Source: Streptomyces sp. SAJ15
Lineage (GTDB): Bacteria > Actinomycetota > Actinomycetes > Streptomycetales > Streptomycetaceae
Direction: 5' to 3'
Length of the DNA: 64,000 nt
Assembly (NCBI RefSeq): GCF_007595705.1
Contig: NZ_NISY01000001.1
Coordinates: 930,001 to 994,000 of the forward strand
Position 1 is the first letter of the stretch. The number at the start of each line of letters is the position of its first letter. This document shows positions 52,216 to 61,826 of this stretch, in pieces. Made by a program: the position numbers and the translations under genes. The notes under the pieces were generated by a model. The model worked only from the letters and a program-made list of their open reading frames with translations, was not told where the DNA came from and ran no database searches.

Positions 52216-53597
52216 CGGTCCCGCCGCACCACGGCGTCGGTGAGGGACGCGAGCTCCTCGTCGTACGCCCGCGCGGCCTCCCGGGGGGAGGCGTCGCCCG
52301 TCGTCACCGCCTCCATCGCCTCCCCGATCGCCGCGGAGACCTGCGGATAGACGGGCAGCGCGGGGCGGTAGCGGGTGACGTCGACCAGGTCGGTGAAGAA
52401 GTCGACGCCGGGCATGGAGCGCAGGTACGCCGGGTCCTCCGCCACGTCCCGGCGGACCGCGATCTGCGCGTCGGTCACATTCCACTCGGCGGCGTTCTCC
52501 CTGGTCTGGAGCGTCTCGATGAACTTCCAGGCCAGCGCGGGCTTGGTGGACTTGGCGGGGATCGCCCAGGTCCAGCCGCCGGACATGCTCACCCTTCCCG
52601 GGGCCTGCCCGGCCTGGGTGGGCATCGGCGCCTGGCCGAGGACGCGCGACCACCGCGGCCAGGGCCTGCCGCCGGTCCTGATCCAGTTCTGGCCCAGCCA
52701 GGAGCCGTCCAGGGCGATGGCGAGCTCGCCGTCCGGCAGCCAGTCGCCGAAGACGCTGGTGTTCACGTTCGGGTCGAGGGCGTCGGAGACGTCGGGGCCC
52801 AACTTCTCCGCGTAGACGGTCCGCACGAAGCCGAGGGCGTCGCGGAAACCGCGGCTGCCGGTGATCCACTTCTTCGCCTCGCGGTCGTACAGCGGGTCCT
52901 CGCCCGGGCCGTCGACCGTGCCGTACAGCAGCATCTCGAAGCCCTGCATCACGGCCGCCTCGCCCGGACCCTTGCCGGTGTAGACGTTGAGCGGGACGAC
53001 CCCGGGGACCCGGCGCTTCACGGTGCGGGCCGCGTCCAGCACCTCGGCCCAGTCGCGGGGCCGCCAGTCGGCGGGCAGACCGGCCCTGGCGAAGATCTCC
53101 TTGTTGAACCACAGCCCGCGGGTGTCGGTGCCGACGGGCACCCCGTACGTCCTGCCGTCCTCGCCCCGGGCGGCCGCCCGGGCGGCGGGGGCGTACCGGT
53201 CCCAGTCCCGCCAGGTCGTCAGGTACTCGTCCAGCGGGCGCAGATAGCCGGCCTCGATGTCGGAGCCGATCCGGAAGCCGTCCTCGTAGATCACGTCGGG
53301 TGCGGTCTTCGAGGACCGCATCATCTGCTGCGTCTTGGCGGCGTAGTCGTTGTCCGGCGCCTGGATCGGGATCAGCTTGACCTTCTTGCCGGGGTGGGCC
53401 TTCTCGAACTCCGCCTTGACCGCGGCGAGATAGCGGTCCTTGTGGCGCACCGTGTTGTCGGTCGAGCGGTTGTAGGCGACCTTGACGGTGTCCGGGTCGC
53501 CGCCCGCGCCGTCGCCGCAGGCGGTGAGCCCGGCGGCGGCGAGGAGGGCGGCGAGGACGACCGCGGCGGTTCGGGCGGGGGTGGCGGTGGGGCGCAC
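52212..53597 (-). CDS. Sugar-binding lipoprotein of an ABC importer
   Basis: A 461-residue extracellular lipoprotein. The signal peptide is MRPTATPARTAAVVLAALLA followed by the lipobox Leu-Thr-Ala-Cys. The mature part is a family 1 solute-binding protein: VKLIPIQAPDNDYAAKTQQM, APDVIYEDGF, TYGVPVGTDTRGLWFNKEIF. The start GTG 53597 is preferred over GTG 53603, since GGAGG lies 8 nt before it but only 2 nt before the other. It heads the importer genes; the sugar cannot be deduced. Confidence 0.92.
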   Translation of the reverse strand: MRPTATPARTAAVVLAALLAAAGLTACGDGAGGDPDTVKVAYNRSTDNTVRHKDRYLAAVKAEFEKAHPGKKVKLIPIQAPDNDYAAKTQQMMRSSKTAPDVIYEDGFRIGSDIEAGYLRPLDEYLTTWRDWDRYAPAARAAARGEDGRTYGVPVGTDTRGLWFNKEIFARAGLPADWRPRDWAEVLDAARTVKRRVPGVVPLNVYTGKGPGEAAVMQGFEMLLYGTVDGPGEDPLYDREAKKWITGSRGFRDALGFVRTVYAEKLGPDVSDALDPNVNTSVFGDWLPDGELAIALDGSWLGQNWIRTGGRPWPRWSRVLGQAPMPTQAGQAPGRVSMSGGWTWAIPAKSTKPALAWKFIETLQTRENAAEWNVTDAQIAVRRDVAEDPAYLRSMPGVDFFTDLVDVTRYRPALPVYPQVSAAIGEAMEAVTTGDASPREAARAYDEELASLTDAVVRRDR

Positions 53598-53722
53598 GGG
53601 CACGACCTCCTGGCTGCTCGCCTCGGTGGCTGCTGCTCGGTGACCGTACGGTTACCTTCCGTGGAGGTCAATGGGCCGGGCGCGGCGGCCGGGGCGGCCA
53701 GGGCGGCCGCGCGGCCGGGTGG

Positions 53723-54424
53723 TCAACGCCCCGGGGGCGCGCCCCTGCTGAGCCAGCGGTAGACCAGTTCGGGGCGGCCGACCTGGCCGTACTGCGGGGC
53801 GCGCTCGGCGCGAAGGGTGTCGACCAGGTGTTCCAGATAGCGGCGGGCGGTGATCCGGGAGATGCCGACCGCCTCCGCCGTGGCCGTCGCCGAGATGCCG
53901 TTCTCGGCGGCCCGCAGCGCCTCGGTCACCGCCCGCAGGGTGGCCGGGGTCAGCCCCTTGGGTAGCTCGGCGGGTTGCGGCGCGCGCAGCGCCGCCAGGG
54001 CGCGGTCCACCTCGTCCTGGCCGCTGGCCTCGCCCGCGGTGGCGCGGAACGCGGCGTAGCGCAGCAGCCGGTCCCGGAGCGTGGCGAAGGTGAAGGGCTT
54101 CAGGACGTACTGCACCACCCCGAGCGAGACGCCCTCCCGCACCATGGCCAGGTCTCGCGCCGAGGTCACCGCGATCACGTCGGCGGTATGGCCCGCGGCG
54201 CGCAACGAGCGGATCAGCTGGAGGCCGTGGGCGTCGGGGAGGTACAGGTCGAGCAGGAGCAGGTCGACCGGGTCCCGCTCCAGATGGCGGCGCGCCCCGC
54301 TCCCGGAGTGCACGGTGCCGGCGACGGTGAACCCGGGCACGCGGGAGACGTACAGCGCGTGCGCGTCCGCGGCGACCGGGTCGTCCTCGACGACGAGCAC
54401 GCGAATGGCGTACGGCGCGCTCAT
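53723..54424 (-). CDS. CitB/DcuR-type response regulator
   Basis: A 233-residue regulator. The receiver has acidic EDD at 13-15, phospho-acceptor Asp in LLLLDLYLPD, Thr in AVTSA and Lys in VLKPF. A C-terminal helix-turn-helix typical of the CitB class follows: AENGISATATAEAVGISRIT, then ARRYLEHL. It lies 270 bp behind the sensor kinase, on the same strand. The expected target is the dctA gene divergent from the kinase. Confidence 0.94.
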   Translation of the reverse strand: MSAPYAIRVLVVEDDPVAADAHALYVSRVPGFTVAGTVHSGSGARRHLERDPVDLLLLDLYLPDAHGLQLIRSLRAAGHTADVIAVTSARDLAMVREGVSLGVVQYVLKPFTFATLRDRLLRYAAFRATAGEASGQDEVDRALAALRAPQPAELPKGLTPATLRAVTEALRAAENGISATATAEAVGISRITARRYLEHLVDTLRAERAPQYGQVGRPELVYRWLSRGAPPGR

Positions 54425-54694
54425 GGCGTGATCCTTTCTCCCCGGCTCCCGCCGAGAGGTGCCCCCTGGAGGCGCCCCACGGCGCGGCGCGGCCGAGAAT
54501 ACGCCAGCGACGCGCCCGGGCCTACCGGCGACCGCGCACGTCCCCCCGACCGCGGGCCCGACCCGAGGCGCGGGCGGTGGTCGGCTGCGGTGGCCCGAAC
54601 CGACGGCACGCGCGGGCGGCCGGCGGCGGTGGCTCGCCGCGCGGCGGGAGTCGGCGACCGCGGCTCGCCCTCCCGCGGGAGTCGGCGGCCCGGG

Positions 54695-56431
54695 TCAGAC
54701 CAGCGGCAGCCGGACCGCGAAGGTCGCCCCGCAGCGGGCCCCGTCGGCGGGGCCGGCGGGGGTGACCTCCACCGTGCCGCCGTTGCGGCGGGCCGCCTGG
54801 CGGACGAGGGCGAGGCCGAGCCCGCGGCCGGGTGCGGCGGGGCCGGCGGAGGGCGGGGCCTTGGTGCTCCAGCCGCGTTCGAAGATCTCCTCGGCGTCGG
54901 CGGGGGCGACCCCGGCGCCGGTGTCGCTGACGGCCAGGAGCAGCTCGCCGTCGGCCGCGCGGGCGGTGACCGTGACCCGGGCCCGGTGGACCGCACCCGC
55001 GTCCGCGGGAGCGTTCGCGTCGGCGTCCGGGTGAGCGCACGCGTCCGCCCGGGCGCTCGGTTCCGCGGCCGCGCCCTCGCGGTCGGCCGGCCGGTGGGTC
55101 TGGTCCGCCGCGGTGTCCATCGCCGCGTCCATGGCGTTGTCGATGAGGTTGCCGAGGATGGTCACCAGGTCCCGGGCCGGCAGGCCGGCCGGCAGGACGC
55201 CGTCGTCGATGCGGCTGTCCGGGGCCAGCACCAGCTCCACGCCGTGCTCGTTGGCCTGCGCGGCCTTGCCCAGCAGCAGCGCGGCCAGCACCGGTTCGGC
55301 GACGGCCGCCACCACCTGGTCGGTGAGCGCCTGGGCCAGCTCCAGCTCGGCCGTGGCGAAGTCCACCGCCTCGGCCGCCCGGCCCAGCTCGATCAGCGAG
55401 ACCACGGTGTGCAGCCGGTTGGCGGCCTCGTGGGCCTGGGAGCGCAGCGCCTCGGCGAAGCCGCGCACCGAGTCCAGCTCGCCGGAGAGCGCCTGGAGCT
55501 CGGTGTGGTCGCGCAGGGTCACCACGGTGCCGCGCCGCTCGCCGCCGCTGACGGGGGAGGTGTTCACCACCAGCACCCGCTCCGCGGTGAGGTGCAGCTC
55601 GTCGACGCGCGGTTCGGCGGCCAGCAGGGCGCCGGTGAGCCGCGCCGGCAGACCCAGCTCGCTGACGTACCGGCCGACCGTGTCCGGCGGCAGCCCCAGC
55701 AGCTCCTGCGCCCCGTCGTTGACCAGGGCGATCCGCCGCTGCCCGTCGAGCATCAGCAGCCCCTCGCGCACGGCGTGCAGCGCGGCCTCGTGGTAGTCGT
55801 GCAACCGGCTGAGCTCGGTGGCGTTCATGCCGTGGGTGTGGCGGCGCAGCCGGGCGTTGACGACGTAGGTGCCCAGGCCGCCGAGGGCCACCGCGGCGAG
55901 CGCGACGGCCAGCAGGGCGAGCAGCTGGCCGCGCACCTGGTGGCTGATCTCCTCGACCGTTATGCCCGCGCTGACCAGGGCGACGATCCGCCCGTGGTCG
56001 CGGACCGGGGTGACCACCCGCACCGAGGAACCCAGGGTGCCGGTGTACGTCTCGGAGAAGGTGCGGCCGCGCAGCGCGGGCCCGATGTGGCCGAGGAAGG
56101 TCTCGCCGATACGGGCCGGGTCGGGGTGGGTCCAGCGGACGCCCCGAGTGTTCATGATCGTGACGAAGGTGACGTCGGTGTTCCGGCGCACCCGCTCCGC
56201 GTACGGCTGGAGCGTGGCGGTCGGGTAGGCCGACCGCACGGCGGCGACGACCGCGGGGGAGGCGGCCACGGCGGTCGCCGCGGCCGTGGCCTGGCGGCGC
56301 GCGGCGGCCTCGGCCTGGTTCCGGTCGGTGAGGTACGCGAAGACCGCGCAGCCGGCGACCACGACCGCGACCAGCACCACCTGCATGGCGAAGAGCTGGC
56401 CGGCCAGGCTGCGGGGACGGGGGACGCGCAT
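54695..56431 (-). CDS. CitA/DcuS-type sensor histidine kinase
   Basis: A 578-residue kinase. Membrane segments lie at about 10-33 and 175-200, with an extracytoplasmic PASp-type domain between (RNTDVTFVTIMNTRGVRWTH). A cytoplasmic PAS domain follows (AVREGLLMLDGQRRIALVND), then a SpoOB-type H-box SQAHEAANRLHTVVSLIELG. The ATPase N-box is NLIDNAMDAAMD. Between it and the G-box an extra 40-45 low-complexity residues (about 440-482, rich in Ala, Asp, Arg and His) are inserted. The start is ATG 56431. It is divergent from dctA, so C4-dicarboxylate sensing is likely. Confidence 0.94.
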   Translation of the reverse strand: MRVPRPRSLAGQLFAMQVVLVAVVVAGCAVFAYLTDRNQAEAAARRQATAAATAVAASPAVVAAVRSAYPTATLQPYAERVRRNTDVTFVTIMNTRGVRWTHPDPARIGETFLGHIGPALRGRTFSETYTGTLGSSVRVVTPVRDHGRIVALVSAGITVEEISHQVRGQLLALLAVALAAVALGGLGTYVVNARLRRHTHGMNATELSRLHDYHEAALHAVREGLLMLDGQRRIALVNDGAQELLGLPPDTVGRYVSELGLPARLTGALLAAEPRVDELHLTAERVLVVNTSPVSGGERRGTVVTLRDHTELQALSGELDSVRGFAEALRSQAHEAANRLHTVVSLIELGRAAEAVDFATAELELAQALTDQVVAAVAEPVLAALLLGKAAQANEHGVELVLAPDSRIDDGVLPAGLPARDLVTILGNLIDNAMDAAMDTAADQTHRPADREGAAAEPSARADACAHPDADANAPADAGAVHRARVTVTARAADGELLLAVSDTGAGVAPADAEEIFERGWSTKAPPSAGPAAPGRGLGLALVRQAARRNGGTVEVTPAGPADGARCGATFAVRLPLV

Positions 56432-56480
56432 AGCGCTCAGTGTGCCCGTGCCGCCGGGCGTGAACGAAATGTACGGAAGG

Positions 56481-56494
56481 GTGACCGCCGTCAC
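56481..56494. promoter_or_regulatory. Inverted repeat between sensor kinase and dctA
   Basis: GTGAC-CGCC-GTCAC lies in the 169-bp divergent gap (56432-56600). It is a candidate binding site for the CitB-type regulator controlling dctA. No clear -35/-10 pair stands out beside it. Confidence 0.4.
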
Positions 56495-56600
56495 AGCCTG
56501 GTGCATAGTCACCGGGACCGTCCAGGACGTGAGCCGCACGTGACCCCACCCGGACGAACACGTACACCGCCAGGACGAGCCAGTACAGAAGGAGGCAGCC

Positions 56601-58067
56601 GTGGCCACGCAGACCTCGCCCCGGGACGCCGGACAGGAACCGGGAGCCAGACAGCCGGAGACCGCCCCACGGGATCGCACCCACTACCTCTACCTCGCCG
56701 TCATCGGCGCGGTGGTCGCCGGCATCGCGGTGGGCTTCGCCGCGCCCGGCGTGGCCGCGGAGCTCAAGCCGATCGGCGCCGGCTTCGTCAATCTGATCAA
56801 GATGATGATCTCGCCGATCATCTTCTGCACGATCGTGCTCGGCGTGGGGTCGGTCCGCAAGGCCGCGAAGGTGGGCGCCGTCGGCGGTCTGGCGCTCGGC
56901 TACTTCCTGCTGATGTCCACGGTCGCCCTGGCGATCGGTCTGCTCGTCGGCAACATCCTGGAGCCGGGCAGCGGGCTGCACCTCACCAAGGAGGCGGCCA
57001 AGGCCGGCGAGGCGCAGGCGAGCGGCGCCCACGAGTCCACCGCCGACTTCCTGCTCGGCATCATCCCCAAGACGCTGGTCTCCGCCTTCACCGAGGGCGA
57101 GGTGCTCCAGACGCTGCTGGTCGCGCTGCTCGTCGGCTTCGCGCTGCAGGCGATGGGCCGGACCGGGGAGCCGGTGCTGCGCGGCATCGGCCACATCCAG
57201 CGGCTGGTCTTCCGGGTGCTCGGCATGGTCATGTGGGTGGCCCCGGTGGGCGCCTTCGGCGCGATCGCGGCGGTGGTCGGCGAGACGGGCGTGGACGCGC
57301 TGAAGTCCCTGGCCGTCATCATGATCGGCTTCTACATCACCTGTCTGCTCTTCGTGGTGGTCGTCCTCGGCACGATCCTTCGCCTGGTCGCCGGGGTGAA
57401 CCTGTTCCTGCTGCTGAAGTACCTGGCGCGGGAGTTCCTGCTGATCCTGTCCACCTCCTCGTCGGAGTCGGCGCTGCCGCGCCTGATCGCGAAGATGGAG
57501 CACGCCGGCGTCAGCAAGCCGGTCGTCGGCATCACGGTGCCCACCGGCTACTCCTTCAACCTCGACGGCACCGCGATCTACCTGACGATGGCCTCGCTCT
57601 TCGTCGCCGAGGCGATGGGCGACCCGCTCTCCGTCGGCCAGCAGATCTCGCTGCTGCTCTTCATGATCATCGCGTCCAAGGGCGCGGCCGGTGTCACCGG
57701 CGCGGGCCTGGCCACGCTGGCCGGCGGCCTCCAGTCGCACCGCCCCGAGCTGGTCGACGGCGTGGGGCTGATCGTCGGCATCGACCGCTTCATGAGCGAG
57801 GCGCGCGCCCTCACCAACTTCGCCGGGAACGCCGTGGCGACCGTCCTCGTCGGCACCTGGACCAAGGAGATCGACAAGGAGCGGATGGCCGAGGTGCTGG
57901 CCGGCCGACTGCCGTTCGACGAGAAGACGCTGGTGGACGACGGCCACGGCGTCCCGGCCGACCCCGAGTCGGCACGGGACGCGGCCGACACGGACGCCGC
58001 CGGGACCGACGGCGCGGCGGGCGCCGGCGCGAACGGCGGAACGGCCAAGGAGCCGGCGACCGTCTGA
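56601..58067 (+). CDS. dctA: C4-dicarboxylate:cation symporter (DctA family)
   Basis: A 488-residue permease of the glutamate/dicarboxylate symporter family. Re-entrant and binding motifs are present: LILSTSSSESALPRL (HP1), PTGYSFNLDGTAIYLTMA, SKGAAGVTGAGLATLAGGLQ (HP2) and VDRFMSEARALTNFAGNAVA-like IDRFMSEARALTNFAGNAVA. The C-terminal 35 residues are a disordered Ala/Asp/Gly tail. The start is GTG 56601 with AGAAGGAGGCAGCC upstream. Uptake of succinate, fumarate or malate is expected, under control of the divergent CitA/CitB-type system. Confidence 0.94.
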   Translation: MATQTSPRDAGQEPGARQPETAPRDRTHYLYLAVIGAVVAGIAVGFAAPGVAAELKPIGAGFVNLIKMMISPIIFCTIVLGVGSVRKAAKVGAVGGLALGYFLLMSTVALAIGLLVGNILEPGSGLHLTKEAAKAGEAQASGAHESTADFLLGIIPKTLVSAFTEGEVLQTLLVALLVGFALQAMGRTGEPVLRGIGHIQRLVFRVLGMVMWVAPVGAFGAIAAVVGETGVDALKSLAVIMIGFYITCLLFVVVVLGTILRLVAGVNLFLLLKYLAREFLLILSTSSSESALPRLIAKMEHAGVSKPVVGITVPTGYSFNLDGTAIYLTMASLFVAEAMGDPLSVGQQISLLLFMIIASKGAAGVTGAGLATLAGGLQSHRPELVDGVGLIVGIDRFMSEARALTNFAGNAVATVLVGTWTKEIDKERMAEVLAGRLPFDEKTLVDDGHGVPADPESARDAADTDAAGTDGAAGAGANGGTAKEPATV

Positions 58068-58156
58068 CGCTCCCGTGGCGACAGCCGCGACGCGACTCCG
58101 GTCCCCCCAGAACGCCCCGGGTCGCCTCCTCAGACGCCCCTCCCCCCGGGGCAACG

Positions 58157-58194
58157 CGGCGGCCCTGCCTCATATCGGCGAGGCAGGGCCGCCG
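58157..58194. terminator. Bidirectional terminator between dctA and methyltransferase genes
   Basis: A perfect 15-bp stem: CGGCGGCCCTGCCTC (58157-58171) with GAGGCAGGGCCGCCG (58180-58194), and an 8-nt loop. It lies between converging genes. Confidence 0.92.
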
Positions 58195-58227
58195 TGCGTC
58201 TCTCCCCGCGCGGACACCGAAGACCAC

Positions 58228-59004
58228 TCACCTCCGGACGCAGCGCACGCGGATCTTGGACTGCTTGTGGGGCAGCCGCTCCCAGTCCTCCATGACACGG
58301 GCCCAGAGGCCGTGGGAGGCGGCGAGCTCGGTCAGCGTGTCGGCCCGGTAGTAGAAGTCCTCCCGCAGCACGTGGTGGTGCTCGCCCTCGGTGCGGTTGA
58401 AGGTGAAGTCGAAGAAGGCGCGCGGGGCCATGACCCGCGCGACGTTGCGCAGGCACTCGTCGACGACCTCGATCGGGGAGTGCGAGAACACGCTGTGCGC
58501 GTGCACCACGGTGAAGTACCCGGCGGGCAGGGCGGACAGCCGCAGATCGCGGACGAGGGTGAGGTGGGGGACCTTGGCCTGGAGGCCGCGCTCGGCGACG
58601 GTGTCGGCCGCCGCGAAGAGGATCTCGGGGGATATGTCGACGCCGTGGTAGTGCCCGGGGCGCAGATAGTCGATGAACCGCCAGCCCGCGCGCAGGTTGC
58701 CGCAGCCGATCTCCAACATCCGGTCCTTCGGACTGAGCCCGTGCCGCAGCAGATAGTCGAACTGCATCTCGCCGAGCGCGAGCCACCGCTCCTCGGTCGC
58801 GCTGCCGACCGCGGCGGAAGGGCTTCTGGCGGTGTCCGCCTTCATCACCGCACGGTAGTAGGCCACATGGTCACGGGTGGTGAGCCGCAGCCTCCAGTCA
58901 CGGCCGAGCCTGCGCAGATACGGCACGACACGGTCGGGGTGCCGGGAGGCGTGGCGGAGCCTGTGGCCGAGGCGGGCGCGGTCGGCGGCGCGGGTCGTGG
59001 TCAT
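58228..59004 (-). CDS. Class I SAM-dependent methyltransferase
   Basis: A 258-residue soluble enzyme. SAM motif I reads RMLEIGCGNLRAGWRFIDY; the acidic end of strand 2 is HGVDISPE; motif IV is YFTVVHAHSVFSH. The ATG at 59004 (MTTTRAADRARLGHRLRHAS) is chosen over an upstream in-frame start. It lies 221 bp from glgB on the same strand. The substrate is unknown; there is no evidence that it belongs to the glycogen pathway. Confidence 0.87.
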   Translation of the reverse strand: MTTTRAADRARLGHRLRHASRHPDRVVPYLRRLGRDWRLRLTTRDHVAYYRAVMKADTARSPSAAVGSATEERWLALGEMQFDYLLRHGLSPKDRMLEIGCGNLRAGWRFIDYLRPGHYHGVDISPEILFAAADTVAERGLQAKVPHLTLVRDLRLSALPAGYFTVVHAHSVFSHSPIEVVDECLRNVARVMAPRAFFDFTFNRTEGEHHHVLREDFYYRADTLTELAASHGLWARVMEDWERLPHKQSKIRVRCVRR

Positions 59005-59225
59005 CGTGAGGGTCCTTGGTCGTGTGGCGGTCCTCGGTCTCAGGGCCGGTCCGGGCCGAGCGGGGCGTACAGCCATCCACTCTGCGCCGGTCCCCCGGAA
59101 CGGGCCACCCAGGCGGTGCCATCCAGGTCACCGGCGCCCGGGACCCGCCCCGAGGGGCGCCGACGGCACGACCGCGTGCGCGCGCCCCAGCCCGTCCGAC
59201 CGCGCGAGCTCGGACACGGGCGTGG

Positions 59226-61760
59226 TCAGACCGGCTTCAGCCACACCGTGGCCAGCGGCGGCAGCACCGGCAGGATGCTGCTGTGGCGGCCGTGCCAGGG
59301 GGTGGGGTCCGTCTTGAGGGGGTCGGGGTTGCCGACGCCGCTGCCGCCGAAGCGGGGACTGTCGGTGTTGAGGACCTCGCGCCAGAGCGGGAACCCGTCG
59401 GGGACGCCGATGCGGTACTCGTGGCGCACCACGGGGGAGAAGTTGCTGATGGCGATCAGCGGGGAGCCGTCGGCGGCGAAGCGGAGGAACGCGAAGACGT
59501 TGTCGTCGGCTGCGTCGCCGTCGATCCAGCGGAAGCCCTCGGGGACGATGTCCCGCTGCCAGAGCGCGGGTTCGCCCAGGTAGCGGTGGTTGAGCTCGCG
59601 GACCAGGTCGCGCACGCCCCGGTGGTCCGGCTCCGCGGAGTACGAGGGGTCCAGCAGCCACCAGTCGGGGCCGTGGCTCTCGGACCACTCGGCGCCCTGC
59701 GCGAACTCCTGCCCCATGAAGAGCAGTTGCTTGCCCGGGTGGGCCCACATGAAGCCCAGGTAGGCGCGGTGGTTCGCGCGTCGCTGCCACCAGTCCCCGG
59801 GCATCTTGGAGACCAGGGCCCGCTTGCCGTGCACCACCTCGTCGTGCGAGATCGGCAGCACGTAGTTCTCGCTGTACGCGTAGACCATCGAGAAGGTCAT
59901 CTCGTGGTGGTGGTACTTGCGGTGCACCGGCTCGTGGGTCATGTAGTCGAGCGAGTCGTGCATCCAGCCCATGTTCCACTTCAGCCCGAAGCCGAGGCCG
60001 CCGAAGCCACTGGCGCCGACGTGGTGGGTGGCCCGGGTCACCCCGTCCCAGGCCGTGGACTCCTCGGCGATGGTCACCACGCCCGGGCAGCGCCGGTAGA
60101 CCGTGGCGTTCATCTCCTGGAGGAAGGAGACGGCGTCCAGGTCCTCGCGGCCACCGTGCTCGTTCGGCGTCCACTCGCCCGCCTCGCGCGAGTAGTCCAG
60201 ATAGAGCATCGAGGCGACCGCGTCCACCCGCAGCCCGTCGATGTGGAACTCCTCGCACCAGTAGACCGCGTTCGCGACCAGGAAGTTCCGCACCTCGGTG
60301 CGGCCGTAGTCGAAGACCAGGGTCCCCCAGTCGGGGTGCGCGGCGCGGCGCGGGTCGGCGTGCTCGTACAGCGCCGTGCCGTCGAACGCGGCCAGCGCCC
60401 AGTCGTCCCGGGGGAAGTGCGCGGGCACCCAGTCGATCAGCACCCCGATGTCCGCCCGGTGCAGCGCGTCCACGAGGTACTTGAAGTCGTCGGGCGTGCC
60501 CAGCCGGGCGGTCGGCGCGTAGAAGCCCGTGACCTGGTAACCCCAGGAGCCGCCGAACGGGTGCTCGGCCACCGGCAGGAACTCCACATGGGTGAAGCCG
60601 AGGTCCTTCACATAGCCGGGCAGCTGCTCGGCCAGCTGGCGGTAGGTCAGCCCCGGCCGCCAGGAGGGCAGGTGCACCTCGTAGACCGAGAAGGGCGAAT
60701 CGTGCGGTCGGAACCCGGCCCGGCGCGCCATCCACTCCTCGTCGCGCCAGCGGTGGTACGAGGTGTGCACCACCGAGGCGGTCGCCGGCGGGCACTCGGT
60801 GCGCCGCGCCATCGGGTCGGCGCGCAGCGTACGGCTCCCGTCGGGGCGGACGATCTCGAACTTGTACAGCGCCCCCTCGGCCACCCCCGGGAGGAACAGC
60901 TCCCAGACCCCGCAGCGCCCCAGCGACCGCATCGGGAAGGCGGTGCCGTCCCAGTAGCTGAAGTCGCCCACCACCCGCACACCACGCGCGTTCGGTGCCC
61001 AGACGGTGAAGCGCACCCCGGTGACCTGCTGGTGCGTCATGGGGTGCGCCCCCAGCGCCTGCCACAGCCGCTCGTGCCGGCCCTCGCCGATCAGATGCAG
61101 GTCCAGCTCGCCCAGGGCGGGCAGGAAGCGGTACGGGTCCTGGAGCTCCAGTTCGTCGCCGTCGTACGCCACCAGCAGCCGGTAGTCGGGGATCTCGCGC
61201 AGCGGCAGCACCCCGGAGAACAGCCCGTCGCCCTCCGAGCGCAGCCGCGCCCGCAGCCCCTTGGCGCTGATCACGACCGACCGGGCGAACGGGCGCAGCA
61301 CCCGGAAGCAGACCCCGCCGCCCACCAGGTGCGCGCCCAGCACGGCGTGCGGGTCGTGGTGCGCGCCGGCCAGCAGCCGCTCCCGCTCCCCGGCGTCCAG
61401 CGGCGGCGCCGGCCGCACCCCCTGGCTGCCGTCGGCGGGCGCCGGCTCGGCCGCGGCCTCGCCGGGCCGCGGCGGCCGCCCGGTCACCGCCCGGCGCACG
61501 TCGGTCGTCGCCGCGTCCTCCCGCCGCGCCCCGGGCTCCGCGGACCGCTGCGCCCGGGGTGTCGGCGGGGCGTCGTACGAGGACCGACCACGGCCCGCCC
61601 CGCTCGGCCCGGCCGCCTCCGGGCGGTCGGGGAGGAACGTCGCCGGGACGCCGGCGGGGGACGCGGGCCCCCCGGACGGCCCCGCCAGCGGGGGCAGCAC
61701 GGGGGGCTGGGGCGGGACCTGGTCGGACGGGTCGCTGGGGGACGGCGGTCGAGCGGTCAC
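59226..61760 (-). CDS. glgB: 1,4-alpha-glucan branching enzyme
   Basis: An 844-residue GH13 enzyme that forms alpha-1,6 branches in the GlgE-made glucan. The first ~115 residues are a disordered Pro/Ala/Gly tail not found in most branching enzymes. Two beta domains follow ([40 protein letters not shown]), then the catalytic barrel: nucleophile Asp in [18 protein letters not shown], acid Glu in [11 protein letters not shown] and transition-state His-Asp in [11 protein letters not shown]. The start is GTG 61760 with AAGGAGGACC upstream. It lies 66 bp after pep2, in one operon with it. Confidence 0.96.
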   Translation of the reverse strand: MTARPPSPSDPSDQVPPQPPVLPPLAGPSGGPASPAGVPATFLPDRPEAAGPSGAGRGRSSYDAPPTPRAQRSAEPGARREDAATTDVRRAVTGRPPRPGEAAAEPAPADGSQGVRPAPPLDAGERERLLAGAHHDPHAVLGAHLVGGGVCFRVLRPFARSVVISAKGLRARLRSEGDGLFSGVLPLREIPDYRLLVAYDGDELELQDPYRFLPALGELDLHLIGEGRHERLWQALGAHPMTHQQVTGVRFTVWAPNARGVRVVGDFSYWDGTAFPMRSLGRCGVWELFLPGVAEGALYKFEIVRPDGSRTLRADPMARRTECPPATASVVHTSYHRWRDEEWMARRAGFRPHDSPFSVYEVHLPSWRPGLTYRQLAEQLPGYVKDLGFTHVEFLPVAEHPFGGSWGYQVTGFYAPTARLGTPDDFKYLVDALHRADIGVLIDWVPAHFPRDDWALAAFDGTALYEHADPRRAAHPDWGTLVFDYGRTEVRNFLVANAVYWCEEFHIDGLRVDAVASMLYLDYSREAGEWTPNEHGGREDLDAVSFLQEMNATVYRRCPGVVTIAEESTAWDGVTRATHHVGASGFGGLGFGLKWNMGWMHDSLDYMTHEPVHRKYHHHEMTFSMVYAYSENYVLPISHDEVVHGKRALVSKMPGDWWQRRANHRAYLGFMWAHPGKQLLFMGQEFAQGAEWSESHGPDWWLLDPSYSAEPDHRGVRDLVRELNHRYLGEPALWQRDIVPEGFRWIDGDAADDNVFAFLRFAADGSPLIAISNFSPVVRHEYRIGVPDGFPLWREVLNTDSPRFGGSGVGNPDPLKTDPTPWHGRHSSILPVLPPLATVWLKPV

Positions 61761-61826
61761 GGAAGGTCCTCCTTGGGCGGCGAGCGGCGGCGCCGCCAGC
61801 CGGGTGACGAGGTGGGTGCGGGGTGG

